A stretch of 46,768 nt of DNA, taken from contig CABSCS010000009.1 of NCBI GenBank assembly GCA_902476355.1, forward strand, positions 1 to 46,768. The letters are read 5' to 3'. This document shows positions 7,969-22,900 of the stretch, piece after piece. The notes under the pieces are model-generated. The model had not been told where the DNA came from. It worked only from the letters and a program-made list of their open reading frames with translations, and made no database searches. A program made the position numbers and the translations under genes. How positions within the stretch are numbered: the stretch's first letter is position 1; each line of letters opens with the position of its first letter. Source of the stretch: UMGS2069 sp900557585. GTDB taxonomy: Bacteria; Bacillota; Clostridia; Christensenellales; UBA1242.

Positions 7969-10900
7969 TTAGAACATGTTCATGAACATGTCTTGAATTC
8001 CTCTTCTGTCTTCTTGGAAGATGCAAAGAATATTGTCAACAACCATAACAAGAGCACCAATAGGGTTTGCAGATGTCAACAATGACATAAATACATCGAA
8101 GACAACATTCACAATTGGAACTGGTTGATAGTCATAGAGTGATGTAAGAACTCGTTTTCCAGCGTCGGTATAGATTCTGGTTTTTGCAGAAATGCTTTCG
8201 TTTCTTGAAAATTCATCATCGCTTGGAGCAAATCCAATTGTGATGAAACGGTTATAGGTTCCTGCTTTTCCTTTTGCAGAGTTGAAGATTGACACAATGT
8301 TTTGACCAAATGATGGGTCTTTAATTTTAGTGTTTGTTTTACCGTCAACCAAAGTAAGATCGTTAGTATAGTCAGAAGCAAATGAACCATTGTCTTTTGA
8401 AACTGTATATTCTGCAGATGCTGCACGATAGTATGAATATCCTTTGTCAGCAGTCCAAAGCCAGCCAAGCCAGCCACCATAGTGGTTCACCTGTTTGCTT
8501 TGATGCTCTTCAAGGAAGCATTGTGTGATAACAAGGTCGTTTGTGTTCATGCAGTTGTTGAAGAAGTTTCCATCAACATTATTAGAATAAAGTTCATAGG
8601 CATCAACAACACGATATTCAAGAACATTGTCGATATATTTAACGAAATATTGTGTTTTCTCGTCATCGGTCATTTTGTCAATATTATCTGCACTTGTATA
8701 AATTTTGAAGTCGGTGTAAAGGTCGAGAAGGGAAAGAAGGAACATTGTGTCAAGAGTGTCAAGAATGTGTCCTGTTGCGCCATTTCCAAGTTTTTGTCCT
8801 GAAACCGTTCCAGCACCTTCAACATACAAGTCGTCTGTTGCCATGATCTTTCCATATTCATTAACATTACCAACAGGTTGTCCAAAGATTTTATAGTAAA
8901 CATATGCAGCAAAGGCTGCTGCTCCTTTGTCTGTGTCTTTGGTTTTATCAATAATTTCTTGCAAATAGTTCACATACATATATCCATTTTTAACAATGAA
9001 GATTTGATATGACATGATTTCGCTGTTGTGATTACCTTTCAAATATCCATTTCCGGTTGAACCACATTCGTTTTCAGAAGTGTCGGAAATAGGTTTGTTG
9101 TTAAGACCGTTTCCAACTTGACCAGTAAGTTGAGTTCCGTTTCCTTCATTGATAGCAACGCTGACATCAACTGGTTTTGACATTGTTTGCCAAAGCATGC
9201 GAAGTTTAACGTCAATGTTTCCAAGAACAAAGTTTCCGTCTTCAAAAATTGAATCATCTTCGAACAGCGCAAGGTTGAAGCCGACAAGAGATGTTTTTCC
9301 TTCGTTTGCTTCGCCAGCAGTTTGTTTGTTCTTGGTTATTGTTGTGTTTTTGAGTTCTGCTTTTGAAATTGTTGACGGAAGCGAACAATCACTGTTTGTT
9401 GAGTCTTTTTGAACAACAGTTACTTCTGGGAAACCATTTTCGGTTGCAATAATTTTATATTTAATTTGAATTGTTGAATTGAGAAGGTCAATAGAAATAT
9501 TTTTGCTAGAAACACTTTGAGAATCAATAATTTGTTTTGTTTCACCATTGATGATGATTGTAAACAAGTTTTTCTTGAGAGTAGGGGTTCCACCACTGAA
9601 TTGAATATAGTTATAAATATTTCTAAGTGTTGGTCTTCCGTTTGAATCAAAATCAGGCATGTTATGATCAAGACCATATTTTCGAAGTGAGTTGTTTGCA
9701 GAAACAAGTCCTGTTACTGCATCAAGAACAATTGTTTCGCCTTTAACGCTGTTGCCCTCGCATTTTGCAATTTTAACTTCAACACCTGGTTTGTTTGTTT
9801 CACCAGCAGAGTTCTTTTTATAGAAAAGATACTTTTTAGTGATATCGTTTTCAACGTCTGTAAGCATGATAAGTCTTTCAGAAATCTTTGTTGGATATTT
9901 AAGATCAACGCCATTACTGTCGTTTGCAACATAAACAAATGGGTCTTTGTCATCAATTGTGATTTTGTATGAGTTGTTTCCACTGTTTTTATTGTTTGTT
10001 CCATAGTCAACTTCATAGATATAGGTTCCGGCAGATGGGTTTTTCCAACCAGCAGTAGAACGAACCTCTTCGGAGTATGCAAGATATGTTGAAGAGTTTC
10101 CTTTTCCGTTTCCTCCGGCCAATGCACCATAGACATAGGTTGATTCGGTTTCTGCAAGGTCGATGAGAAGATTATAGGAAAGGGCAGTATAGAAGAAGTT
10201 TACTGTGAAGTCTTGTGTAACATGAAGTGCATAGAAGTTGTTTCTTGAAGCAGATGTTACGAAAACTTCTTCGCCGTCATCTTGTTTGATTTGTCCAGGA
10301 ACAACAATTTTTGAGTTCAATTTTCCAACAAACATGTTCTTTCCAGTGTCTTTGGTTGAATCAATTTCTTTTTCGTGAAGATATTTTTTATAGTCGCTGA
10401 GATTTGTGTAATATTTAGAGTTATCTTTCAAAACATCATCAATATCAAGAATATTTGTTCCGGCACCGGTGTCATATGCAAATCTGATATTCTTTGAGTC
10501 CAAAGCACTGGTTGTTGAAATTCCGGCAAATTGAATGAATTGATAGTTGATTGATGTGATTTTAATGCTTTGGTCATGTTGAACAAGAAGTGAACCTTTG
10601 ATTGTTGCTGCGTCGATTGGAGAATATTCTTTATTGTCGAGCGCTGTTTGGTCTTCAAACATTCTATTTTCGTCGGTGTCACCAAGTTCGTTGTCTTCAT
10701 AGTATTTATATGTGTTAACCTTGATGATATAAACTCTTGGTTCATAAATTGCAATTACTCTTGTTTGACCCGAAACTGCAATTTTCTTTGAGAAGAAACG
10801 AGTGATTGTTTTTTGGTTGCCAATCATTTCAACAGTATAGTGGTCATAGCCAATAATATTCAATGTTTCAGCGCCAACAATTCCGTTTTCACCACTGAGT

Positions 10901-13900
10901 TGCATAATGTCATAGGCACTTGAATATGCAACTGAAACAATTGCAAAGCCTTTGAAAATAAATCCCTCGATTGCAGGAGCAGAGAACTCTACGCCTTTTT
11001 TCGCATCTATTGCTTTTGAATTGAGTTGCTCTCTTGAAGTTGTTTGATCGTTCATTTGAAGAGGTTTGCGTCCATTTGTTGAAGAAGCAAAGTTATCAAA
11101 TGCAATATATCCAACACCATTTTGAGATTTCAAAACAATTTGCGCATCAAGTTCCACAAAAGCATATGGAATGAAGATTGAGTGGAAATTGAGTTGTCCT
11201 GCTGAAACAACTGAGGTTTTTCCAACTGTAAGAGTCTTATTTTCATTTGATTGGTCGATATATGATGTGTTTGTTGAGTGTTCTTGTCTTGAATCATATA
11301 CATATGTATATTTTCTTGTTCCAACAGTGTCTGCACGGAATTGGAATCCTTTTCCGTTGATTGTTGAAGCAGAATCAAGTCTTGAATATGCACCACTTTC
11401 TGAACCTAGAGTATAGAATGCAGATGAGATATATGAACGGTCAAAGTCGATAAAGCCACCAATGAAGTCAGCAACAAATGACATGTTCGATGTTGGTGTA
11501 AAGTTGAAAGCAGATGTCTTGTTTGCTGAAATATAGCCATTGAATGGGTTTTCAGCGTTCATATATTTTGAAACTGCTGTATAATTTGAAAGTTTTGTTG
11601 CCCAAGAAATTGTTGCAATTTGGTCGGCTGATGAAAGAATTTTTGAAAGCATGTCTTCATCTTTATCTGATACCAAGATAGATGAGAATTGCTTTTCGCC
11701 AATATAATCTTTGAAGTCAACGAACACGCGAAGTGCGGTTCTTTCTTCTGCACGATAGGTGAGAATTGCTTCGCCAACAGTTGCTTTTCCGTTGCTTGAA
11801 GCAACATCAATATAGTTTGCAGTTCCCCCAACAACATTCAAAAGTTGAATTTTAATTATGATATTTTCGTCTGAAATATCATAGATAAATTCAATTTGAT
11901 TGAGTTTTACAAGTTTCGCAACAATTTTTCCACCAATACGATAATCTTTGAAATTGATTGTGTATGAAGCAGAATATTTTGTTCCAACTGCAAAGTCATT
12001 TTCGTTATAGAAGTTGTCGAAACGATAGAACGAATCGCCAATTTGTTTTTCATAGAACACAGATGTTGAAACAAGGTTGTTCAAAATCATTGGGTCATCA
12101 GTAATTTCGTTGAAGCCTTCTTGTTTAATTTCAAACTTCAAATCACTTGAAAGAATGCTATATGGATAGGTGAGGACATAGTTTCCATTGTCGTCAACTC
12201 TATAAGCAATGTTTCCGTTTGCTCCGCTTGAAACAATTTGGTTTGTTGTTTTTGTGTCAAGTTTTGTTCCGTCGTGATAGAGGTTGAAGTTGTCCATTTC
12301 ATAATCTTTTTCAACAGTAAGAGTTTGAATGCGCTCTTTCAAAGTTGCATAGATGATGAGAACTGTTTCACCATCAATTTCTTCTGATGAAAGAGAAGCA
12401 ATGTCTTTTGCACCAAATGAATAGGTCGCAATTGTTGAAAGAAGAGTTGATGAACTTTGATATTTTGATGAATAGTAACCAACAAATTCATAATAGTTGT
12501 TTGCATCAACAGTTTTAACAGAAATTGCATTGATGAGCAAATATGCAAACACGTTGCTGATTTGGTCGGTTGCAACAAGAGTGTTAAGACCATCATCAAG
12601 TGTAACTGTAATGCCGTTTGATGGGGTTGCATAGTCGGCGCCACCATCTTTCACAAGATTTACGCGAACCTGCAAGTTATATCCGCGGTTGAAGTTTACA
12701 AAAATGATAATGTTGTTGTCAACAAGGTCTATTTTTGTTGTATCAGTGATAATTTCGCTGTTATATGTATAGTTTGCAAATGCATATTTTGAATCGGTTG
12801 ATTTTGCTGGAAGATTCAACCTCTCGATTTCTGAAAGAGTGAGAGGGGTTTGGTCTTCAGTGTAATATTTTTTGTAAGTTTCAGTTACGTTATAATCTTT
12901 CACAAACTTATATTCCACAGTTGTGATTTTCTTATACTCAATCTTGAAAGCAATGTGCTTGATTGGCGCAAAAGTATATTCAACAGAAGTGATATATTTG
13001 TCACCAAATGAGTCTGCTGTTGAGCCAAGAACAACTGCATTTACTGTGCCCAGATAGTTTGCAAGGTTGGTTGCGTTGTTCAAAACATCTACAAACGAGC
13101 CAATCGTTCCGTTTTCAGAAATCTCTGCAACATAGATTGCTGAAACTGAATATCCGTCGTTTGCGTCAACATAAAGAACTTCTTGTGCACCATCTGCAAT
13201 AATTTCAAGTGAGGCAGAGCCTTTGCTGTTGTCGTTTTCATAGATTGTTGAAGTATAGGCTTTTGCAAAGTTTGCAACAATTTCAATGCTTGTTGCATTT
13301 TGTGGAATTCTGTATGCAAGTTGAGCAGTTGAATAATAGGTTGTTGCGCTGTTTGTTTTCACGCTATAATTGATAAACTTTTCAAATTTTGCAAGACGAT
13401 ATGACAAATAGATTGCCGAACCAACAGGAACAGTCACTGTGAATGTTAATGTTCCAGTTTTAAGAGTTCCTTTGATTGGAGTTTTCTCAATGTTGTTTGG
13501 AAGGATTGAATAGTCAAGTTCACTGCTGCTTGAAGAAGGAATTGTAATTTTTACATTTACAGTTTTGTTTTCTTCTACAATCTGTACAAGGTCGGTTGAA
13601 TTTGCTGAAATGCGGTTTGAATCAACACGGTTGAGTTTTGTTATCACTTCAACAAGGAAGTGTTTTTGTGAAACTGCGCCGTCTGTGGTTACGCTGTATC
13701 CTTTGTCTGCAATATAATTGATTGAATATCTTGAATTTCCTGAAACCAAATTGTTTGCAACAAAACTTGATGTGTCACTTCTTGATACAGTTGTGCTTAT
13801 TGCACTGAGTGAGGAAGAGTTTGTGTAAATTTCTGCATGTCCTGAACTTGTAACTCCTGAAAGTGAACCAACAGTTTCGGTTTCATATGTAGAATATTTT

Positions 13901-16900
13901 GCTGTGATGATAGAGAACTTACCATTCAAACTATTCTTATCATAATATGATTTTGAAACCAAAATGTCACGATAGCCAAAAGCGGAAGATGTGTCGTTCA
14001 CACGAGCATACCAACCTTGGAAATTGGTTGAACCATTATCATTCAAATATTTGGTTGTAACAGTTACTGGCATTTTGCTTGGTTCAAATTTTGCAACAAT
14101 TGAAATGCTCTTGTTTGCATAGATTCTAAATGATGTTGCAAACGCGATTGGTGAAACAGAAGTTGACAAACTTGAACCATCATAGAGATAGAAGCCGTCA
14201 AATTTATAGGTTGTTGAACCATAGGTATATGATTGAACACGGACACCAATGTTGAGAGCGTCGTATGCATAAATTTGAGTATTTTGAACATATCCGCTTG
14301 AATAGCCTGGTTCCATGTTTGTTCCGTTGATGCTTACAAGAAGTCCAGTAGGATTTACAGGTTTTGTTCCACCAAGAGAAACATAAACACGAACGGTTGT
14401 GTATTCATAAACATTAAGTTTAACAACAAGATTCTTTCCAACTTGACTTGCTGGGATAGGGCAAGTGTATTTGTCGCCATCTTGAACAAATTCAACAGAA
14501 TATCCATTTATTGTAATGCTTCTTAATGCATAGTTGTCTAATAAGGTTGCATAGAACACAACATTGTCTTTTGCAGAATTATAGTATGCATGAGCGGTTA
14601 CTTTGTTTGTTGCTTCGTTATTCAGAAGTGTTAAGCCGTCACCAATTGCTAATTCTGAGTTGATTGTTGAAATGTGATATGTAATGTCATATTCATTTTC
14701 AAAGTCAACAGAAATTGAAATGTCGGTTGTAATTTCAGTTGTAACGGCAGAATAGCCATCACTTTCTTTGTCTGCGTTGTTATTGTCAAGGCTATAATAA
14801 TCATAGGTGTTGCCTTTCAAAATCATGAAACGCAAGAAGTGGAGACCATCGTTTCTCTCTGTGTAAAGAGAAAGTTTTGTTCCGGCAACAATCTTTGCAC
14901 CATTTTTAACTTCGTTCAAGGTTTTTGTTTCAACAGAATAATCATTTCCTTCAACAAAGTTTCCAGTGATATAGATGTTTCCATATGCGCTGTTATTCGT
15001 GATGTCAGTTTCGTTTCCTGAAATGCTTGTAAGAGTTCTCTTCACTTTTTCAATTGAAACAATACGAACAAATTTTGCAGTTATTACACTTGCATTTGTA
15101 ATTGTTGTTGAAAGGTTCTTTCCAGCATATTCGCCATCTATATACCAACCAACAAACATATAATAGTCGCTGTTTGAAACAGAAGCAGAAAGGTTGATGC
15201 TTGTGTCTGATTCGTTAACATTCAAATATACAAGGCTTGTGTCTGAAATTGAACCAGTTGCAGTTTGTCTGTTTGAATCGGTATATGAATAGTCAACAAC
15301 AACATTTGGATCGTCTGACTCTTCATCAAGAATCTCTTTCACAAGAGTAACAATTTTGCAAGGGCGGAAGTACACTGTAAATTCAAGGCTTGTGAATGTT
15401 GAGTTGCCTTCAACTGTATATGTTCCGTCGTCATTTACGGTTACAAGATGTTTCTTTGAGATTCCACTGTCTTTGAACTCGAAATCATAAACCATATAGC
15501 GGTGTTTGATTGCAGGGTCAAGAACAGGAACAATGTTGAATGAAGTTCCTTTCTTGATTTCAATTCCAGAAAGAGAATTGAGGCTTGAAAGGTTTGATGG
15601 CATGCTGATTCGTTGAGAAACGCCCGATGTGTCGGTGTATTCAACAAAAATGTTAAACATTCCGTTAAGTTGTTCAACGGTCATGTTTTTGCCAGCGCCG
15701 TCGGTTTCATAAAGTTTGCCAACGCCAAGAGTGATGTTTCTTTTGATTGTAAGGGTTGTTGCTGTTTCATATACAGCACCGATATAAACAAATTGAACAC
15801 CAGTTACACCATCAAGTTTGACAGAAGATGACGCATTGTTATATGCATAGCGTTTGTCAAGTGTAAGTGAAACTTTTGTTTCTTCTTCGGTTGAAAGAGT
15901 TGAAATTTTATATCCATAGGTGTTGAGAAGTTTAAAGCCAACAAATTTGAATGGGTTAGAGTTCCACTTTGTGTCAAGTTTAAGGTCTGCAACAATTCCA
16001 GCAGGAACAGCATAAACTTCTCTAACGTTTTTATGTTTTACAAGAAGGTTTGTTCTTGGGTTGATATAGGAAAGGGTATATTCGAAACTTCCTGAGATTC
16101 TTGAATTTGATGATGAAAGAATGTCAGTTACTGCAACATAGTTATAATAGGTATAACGTGCTTCGATAATAAGATTTCCTGTGATTTTTTGTGAATAGGT
16201 TTCAAGATATTTTTCATCAACTTTTGAAACAATTTCACCATTGATGAAATATCCAATGAAATAGTATTTGTCGGTTGTGTTTCTGAACTCAACGGTTGTG
16301 TTGATTGGAACAACAATTTCGTTTAAAGTGTCGTAACTTGTCATTGCACTGTCGCGAAGGGTGGTGTGGACATATGAATAGGTTGAGTCGTCAGGGTCGG
16401 TGAGGTCTTTACCATCGGTTGACATGTCAAAACTGCTATAAATTGTTTGTTTGATTTTGATTATATAGCCTTTTTGAACTTGTGCAGTGATTTCAACATA
16501 GTCGTTTGCTTCAATTGCAGAAACAACATAGTCTTTTGCATTTGTGAAATCTGGGTTGTCAGAAGCGGTAACATTAAGGTTTCCTTGAAGTTTTCCAACA
16601 ACAACACAAGATTCGATCATGTGTTCAATGATTGGGGTTACAGTGAAACGAAGGTCGGCACCAACAAGAATATATTTCACAGAGTTTTCGCTTGTTGCAA
16701 AAGCATTGGTTGCATAACTTACGCCATATGCTTCATTGTAAATTGCAACATTTTTGGTTCTTTGACTGCTTTCAGTGTGTTGGTTAGAGAATCTGATTTC
16801 ATCAATTTGTTGAACGCTTTCAAAAGTGATGTCGGCATTTTCCATGTTTGGAGTAACTTTATAGTTAACAGCATTTGCTCTTACATAGATTGCTTCGAAA

Positions 16901-19900
16901 TATCCTTTTGGAGTTTTGCCATAAATTGAACTGTTATAACTGATGAGATATACAGTTGAATCAGATTCGCTGGATTTATAAAACCAACCAACAAACACAT
17001 ATAATTTTCCATCAACAATAATGAAAGAAGAATATGCTTTAAGGTTGATTGTTGAACCAGTTTCGAAAACATAGGTTCTTTCAAGGTCGGCAGCAATAGC
17101 GTCATTTTCAAGAGTTGAACCTGCGCCATCGGCGTTTTGAAGACGACCATTGAATGAAAGAAGGGTGTTTACAGTTGCACCTGTTGGAACAGTTGAACTG
17201 TTTGCATTTGAAATGTCATGAATGTTTTCAACTGTGCGGTGGCTGATATTTGTTACAAGGTTTCCAGTGTCGATGATTGCTTTTGCATAGTAAACTGCAT
17301 TGTCTCTTGCAAGAGCGAAATATTCTTTTCCGTTGAATGTTTCAAGTTCCGCTGAACCTGCATATTCAAATTCAATGTCAAACTTATAGAAAGCATCAAT
17401 GCCACTTGTTTTAATGGTATAGTTAGATGAAAGTTCTGGATAGTAGGCAGTGTATTTGTCTTGGCTCATGTTTCCGTTGAGATACCACTCACGGATTGTG
17501 TTTGTTGAGGCTTCATCTTTCATTGTTACAAGAACAAGGCTGTCAACAAGGTCGTTATCGAAATATCCATATACAGAAAGGTCAGAAGACAAGTCATACA
17601 TGATGTCTGCATTTGTGCTGTCTTTTCCAATTGTCCATTGTTCGGTATAGTTGATTGAAGCACCATAGGTTGAAATTGTTTGGAACAAAACTTCTTCTAT
17701 AAGCGCACCAGATGACTTTCTGATGAGTGCAAAGTTATATCCAGTGTTAAGGGCATATTTGCCTTTGCCTTCCATAACTGCCATGAAATTTTCAACAGAG
17801 AAGTATACAAGTGTAAGTTTCTTTGTTGCCATTCTCAAAACAAGTTTGTCGCAAACAACTGCATGGTCGTCTGATGAAGAACGAATTGCAGTGTTAAGGT
17901 TGAACTCAACTTTCAAAATTGAGTTTAAAATTGCTGTGGTATAGGTGTTTCCATCATCGTCGGCTTCACATTCTGTGAACTCTCCATTTCCGATATAGTT
18001 GGAGAATTTGAAATATTTGCCGAGCGAATTTCCTTCTGCAACAAGGTGCGAAAGAACATTGTTGTCGTCATCTTTCAAGATTTCTCCGTTTGCATCACGG
18101 TCATATGCGGTTGCTGTATAGTTGATACCATTGAAACGATAACCACCAGCAGGAGAGAGGATTGCTTCGATTTTTGCATCAAAGAAGAATTTTCCTGAAA
18201 GAGTTACAATTCCTCCACTTGGATTGTCTACAATTGTAAGTTTGTTTCCAGTGCTGTCAACAAGTCCGTTGCTCATTTCATATGCCATTTCGCGGTTATC
18301 ATATTCAAATGTAACCTCAACAGCACGTTTATAGATTGCAACAACAACAGTGTCGGCAGTTGCAAGCGAAACATATGGGGCTTGCTCATCGTTACTCATG
18401 AACACAAGTTCCGACCATGTGTCATTGTCTCGGTCATATTTTTGTTCATACCAACCAGCAAACAAATAACCAGATGGTGCTTTTTGAATTCCTTCAAAAA
18501 GAATGATAGAGTTTTGAACAAATGTAAGGTCTTGGAAAAGTGTTGGGTTTGGCTTTCCGCCTTCACCAAGAGCATATTCAATTTCTGTGTGACGCGAATC
18601 AAATGGCATGGTTGTGATTGAAACATTGCCATCATCATAGCGCTTATAAATAAATGGGTCACCAGAAATATCAATTGTTGTTCCAGTTCCAAGATAGGTT
18701 TTTCCGTTTATTCCACCAGTTGTGTAAAGCGCGTTTGCAAGAGCGAGTGGGCAATTGTCCAAATCAAGTTTGAGCGATGGCAAAATGATTTTGTTTGTCT
18801 TTTCGTCATATTTAATTTGGTCACCTTCGCTGTCAATTAAAAGTGCTTGAATGGTATAGTTGAAAATTGGAATTGTTGAAAGGTTGATAAAGTTTCTTTG
18901 TCCACTTCGAATGATATATGGAGCAGATTTTCCAGATTGTTTCAAAATCTGTTTTAATATGCTGAAAATATCTTCAAGTTTTGAATATTTTCCTGTTTCA
19001 AAGCCTTCAACATTTGCTTTTAGATATACGCTTTCGCAATAAACTGTTCCAGGCTTTTTCATTTTTAAGCACAAATCATAAAGTGCCTTTTCAATATTGT
19101 CATATTCTTTTCCAGCAACTTCACTTACAATTGTTGCTTCTGTGCATATTTGACTCAAATAGTAAGTAGAAAGTCTGATTTTGCCTGTTGCATTGTTTAC
19201 TGTATAGTTTATGATATTTCCATTGTTATCATAGAAATTGAAATATTGTTTATAGAAGGTTATATAGTTTCCAACCAAAGCGTCATATGCCATGTTCTCT
19301 CCACGGTTTGGGTGAACAATGTAACTGCTATAACGGTTGTTAGGGTCGCGATTGTAAGTAAGTTTAAATATATAATATAAATAATCTATCTTATCTTCGC
19401 TATTTGCTTTTTGGTTTTCTTCAATGAAACTTTGTGTTGGGCTGAAAATTGGAACAAGGGTATAGCGTGAGTTTACACCAAGAGAGTGAATTGAAAGTTC
19501 AAAGTCAGATTTAACGCGAACAACAATGTGAACAGTTGTGTCAACGTCGAAATACATGCTCTTCAAATTGAGTTTTCCATCAATTATTGGATCTTCTTCG
19601 TTCACACGATAGGTGTCACCAACAGCACCCCAAACACCATTTATCAGATTTCGGAAAGGTTGATAGGTTTTGTTTCCGTTTTCATCTTGATATTTTCCAA
19701 CTGCCATATTATCTGAAAGCAATGTTGTTTTGTTCTTTTTCTCTTCATAAAGAGGGAAGAGATTTCTGTCCATGCTTCCTGCAATATAGTCATATTTGAT
19801 TTCTGTGCTCTTTCCTGCGGTGTGGTTTACACCATCAACGTCGGTTCGGATGATTGGATATCCATCGGCATCGGTTTTTGTGTCACTGTTAGAATAGTAA

Positions 19901-22900
19901 ACCGCTTGAATTTTGATTCCTGATGACTCTTCGTCTTCAGCAAAGATATATTCGTTATAAGTTTCAATAAACTTCGCAACATAACGAATGTTAGAGTGAA
20001 GAGTTTTGATGATCAATTTGTTGCCTTCAACAACAACGTTTCCAGATTCTCTTGAACGATAATATCTGTTGTTGTTTGGATTGAAGAAGATAACGGCATT
20101 GCTAAGGAAATACCAAGTCTCAGTGTAGCCAGCATCTTCAATGTCTTCTTGTCTGATTGATGAAAGATAGGTTCTTTCTTCAACATCATATCGGCTCAAA
20201 TCAACACGGTTGATGAAGTTTGCTTCATAATAATATTCAAAAGCACCAATGTTCACGCCTTTTGGATAAACTTGAACATAGTTTGGAGCAGAGTTTGTTC
20301 CAGTGTTAATGAAATAGCCACGAACTTTGTCGAGCATTCTTGTTGGGACAACTGCTTCTTCTTTTTTGTCTGAATCGTAATAGTAGATTGTAACTTCTTT
20401 AACTTTTTCTTCGTCGCCCTCGTAGTATTTATATTTATAAGTAGAGTAGAATGAAGTTACATAGTAATAGTGTTTAGTATCCTCATTATAAACGGCTTGG
20501 AGAATTTCGTCAGAATAGATATCACCAGAATTTGTAACTTTTTCATCGGTTGTATACCAGAAACCGCCTTCTTTGTCATAGACACACTTATACCAGCCCT
20601 CGAAACGATAGCCACTTTGTGGAACTGCTTGAAGTTCAACATGTGAGTCACGGTCGATATAGGCTGTTTTAAATTGTTGAGTTGAATAAAGATTTCCGTT
20701 TTCGTCTTTAACAAGTTCACCAGCAGAAAGCGAACCAAGACGGCTGACATAAAGTTCGTTTACAAGTGGGTTGTCAACACGTTTGATAACTGTGAAAATG
20801 TTATAGGTTGAAGAAGCAACCTTGTCGCCATCTTGAAGAAGAGTTGACAATGTAACACTTGTTGAATAGGTGTTGCACAAACAATTTTTTCCGCAACCGC
20901 AACTATCAGTGCATTCGCATTTATAAAGTGTTTCTCCAAACAATTTGAAAATAGTGTCATTCTCAAAAAGAATAGAGTTATATTTCATATTATATTGAAG
21001 CAAAGTTGCTTTAAAGTTTTTGTTGCCTTTATCAAATTTATCAATATCAAGCGATGTGAAAATTCTTGTCACACTATCATAGTGAAGTGGAACAGAAGAA
21101 GTTGACGCAGATTGATTGATTTCATCATAGAAGAATGTCGCAGAGAATGAAACATTGATAATGTCAAGGAATTGAAGGTCTCCTGAGCGGTCTTTGTCAA
21201 GATAGAATCCCTTGTCATTTTCATAACTCTTGCGGTTTCCAAAGCCAAAATATGAGTATTGTCCATTTTCGTTTGAAAGAAGAACAAGACCAGGTTTTCC
21301 TTCTTCGAACGAGGTTATCAAGTTCATGAAGTTCACTTTGCCAGAATCAATCTGGAAGAAAAGTGGAACTTTCCCTGAAACATACCTTGATCTTTTAAAT
21401 GCAAGCACTCCATCATATTCTGAAACATATACATTATCAAGTCTTGAAAAAACAGGTTTTGTTGTGTCACCACCAATAAACTCACCGGTGAAATAGAGAA
21501 AAGGATAGCCTTGCAAACTTCCGTAGAAATAACCCTCTTTTCCTTGATATTCTGTCTTATAATAGTTCACGAAATAGAGTTTATCATCATATGAATTTTT
21601 AACGTCAAGTTCGTCACCATTGTTATATGCAACGTTAACTCCGCCACCTTGGTTGATTGCGCCATCAATAACAGCAGTTCCGGTGTCAATATTGAAAACT
21701 CTTTCATAAACAGGGAACATTACAAAATAGCCTGCTTCTTCCGAAGTGAAACGCAAAATTGCGTTATAGCGGTCTTCCAAACTTTCAGTCACGCCACGAT
21801 TGTAATAGAGAACTTCACTGTTATAACGCGAATAAATTTTCCATTCTCTGAAACGATAGATATAGGTGTTTCCAGCGTCGTCATTAAGTTTTACAATTGG
21901 GCTTGCAACCAAAACAGCCGATTCTTTTCCAGTAAGGAAATAGGCATCTTTCGAGTTGAAAGCATTCAAAATGTTGATCATCTTATCAAATTGATAACCC
22001 GACATGTTTGAAGAGTTATTCACCTGAGAAGCAAGTGTTCTATATGCATAGGTAACACCACTGATCATTACGTCGTCATAGTTAAAGAATCCGTTTGAAC
22101 TTTTTGTTGCACCAGCAGAAATGCCGTTTAAACCATTACAAATGATGTTTTCATCGTTTGAAGAACCCGAGTTGAAATAGATGATACCGTCTTTTCCTTG
22201 GGTATACGAGTGAATATCATAGGTTGGGGCACCCGAAATTTCTGTTGAACTTGTTTTCCACAAAAGCACATCGTCGGTTGTAATCTTGCGCATTTGCTTT
22301 GAACCAGTCGAGCCAGTTTGAAGCATATATAATGGCTTATAATATTTTCCATTTGCACCTTTAATGGTGCTTGCATAGATCACATCTTCGTTGTCATTTA
22401 ATCCAATGTTTTGAATTGTAAGTTCAGATGGAACTCTAACAATGTCGCCATTTTCGTTTGTTTCTGGTGTGTAGATATAATAATTATAGCAAACACCACC
22501 AATTTTAATGTCATAATCGTCACTGTCAGCCTCAACAAAAGCATAAACAGGATTGAAGTTTGTTCGGTCAAGAATCCAATATGTTTTGTCAAGATAGTCG
22601 TTTTGAGTAAGGTTTTCAAGAGTGTCACGGAAAGCATAGGTTGTAAAGTCACGAACAAGGTTTGATTCGTCTGACAAAATGTTTGAACCAACAACCTCGA
22701 CATAATATGAGTTGTTCACATCAAGAGCAATGTTGATGATTGGTGTTTCATATGCCTTGTGGCGAACTTGGAAACTTAAAACTGGGTTAGGGTATGGAAG
22801 ACCAGCAAGCAAGGTTATTCCTGGGAAACCTTCAATTGCATTTTTAGTTACGGTATAGTCCATTGAATAGTAGTTATATTCGCCGTTAGCATTTCTGTCC

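Noticed and set aside
21748..21775. AACGCAA-AA-TTGCGTT dyad
   Set aside because: It resembles the string repeated in the virion cluster but lies inside the coding sequence of the giant gene, far from any start, so it is probably chance.
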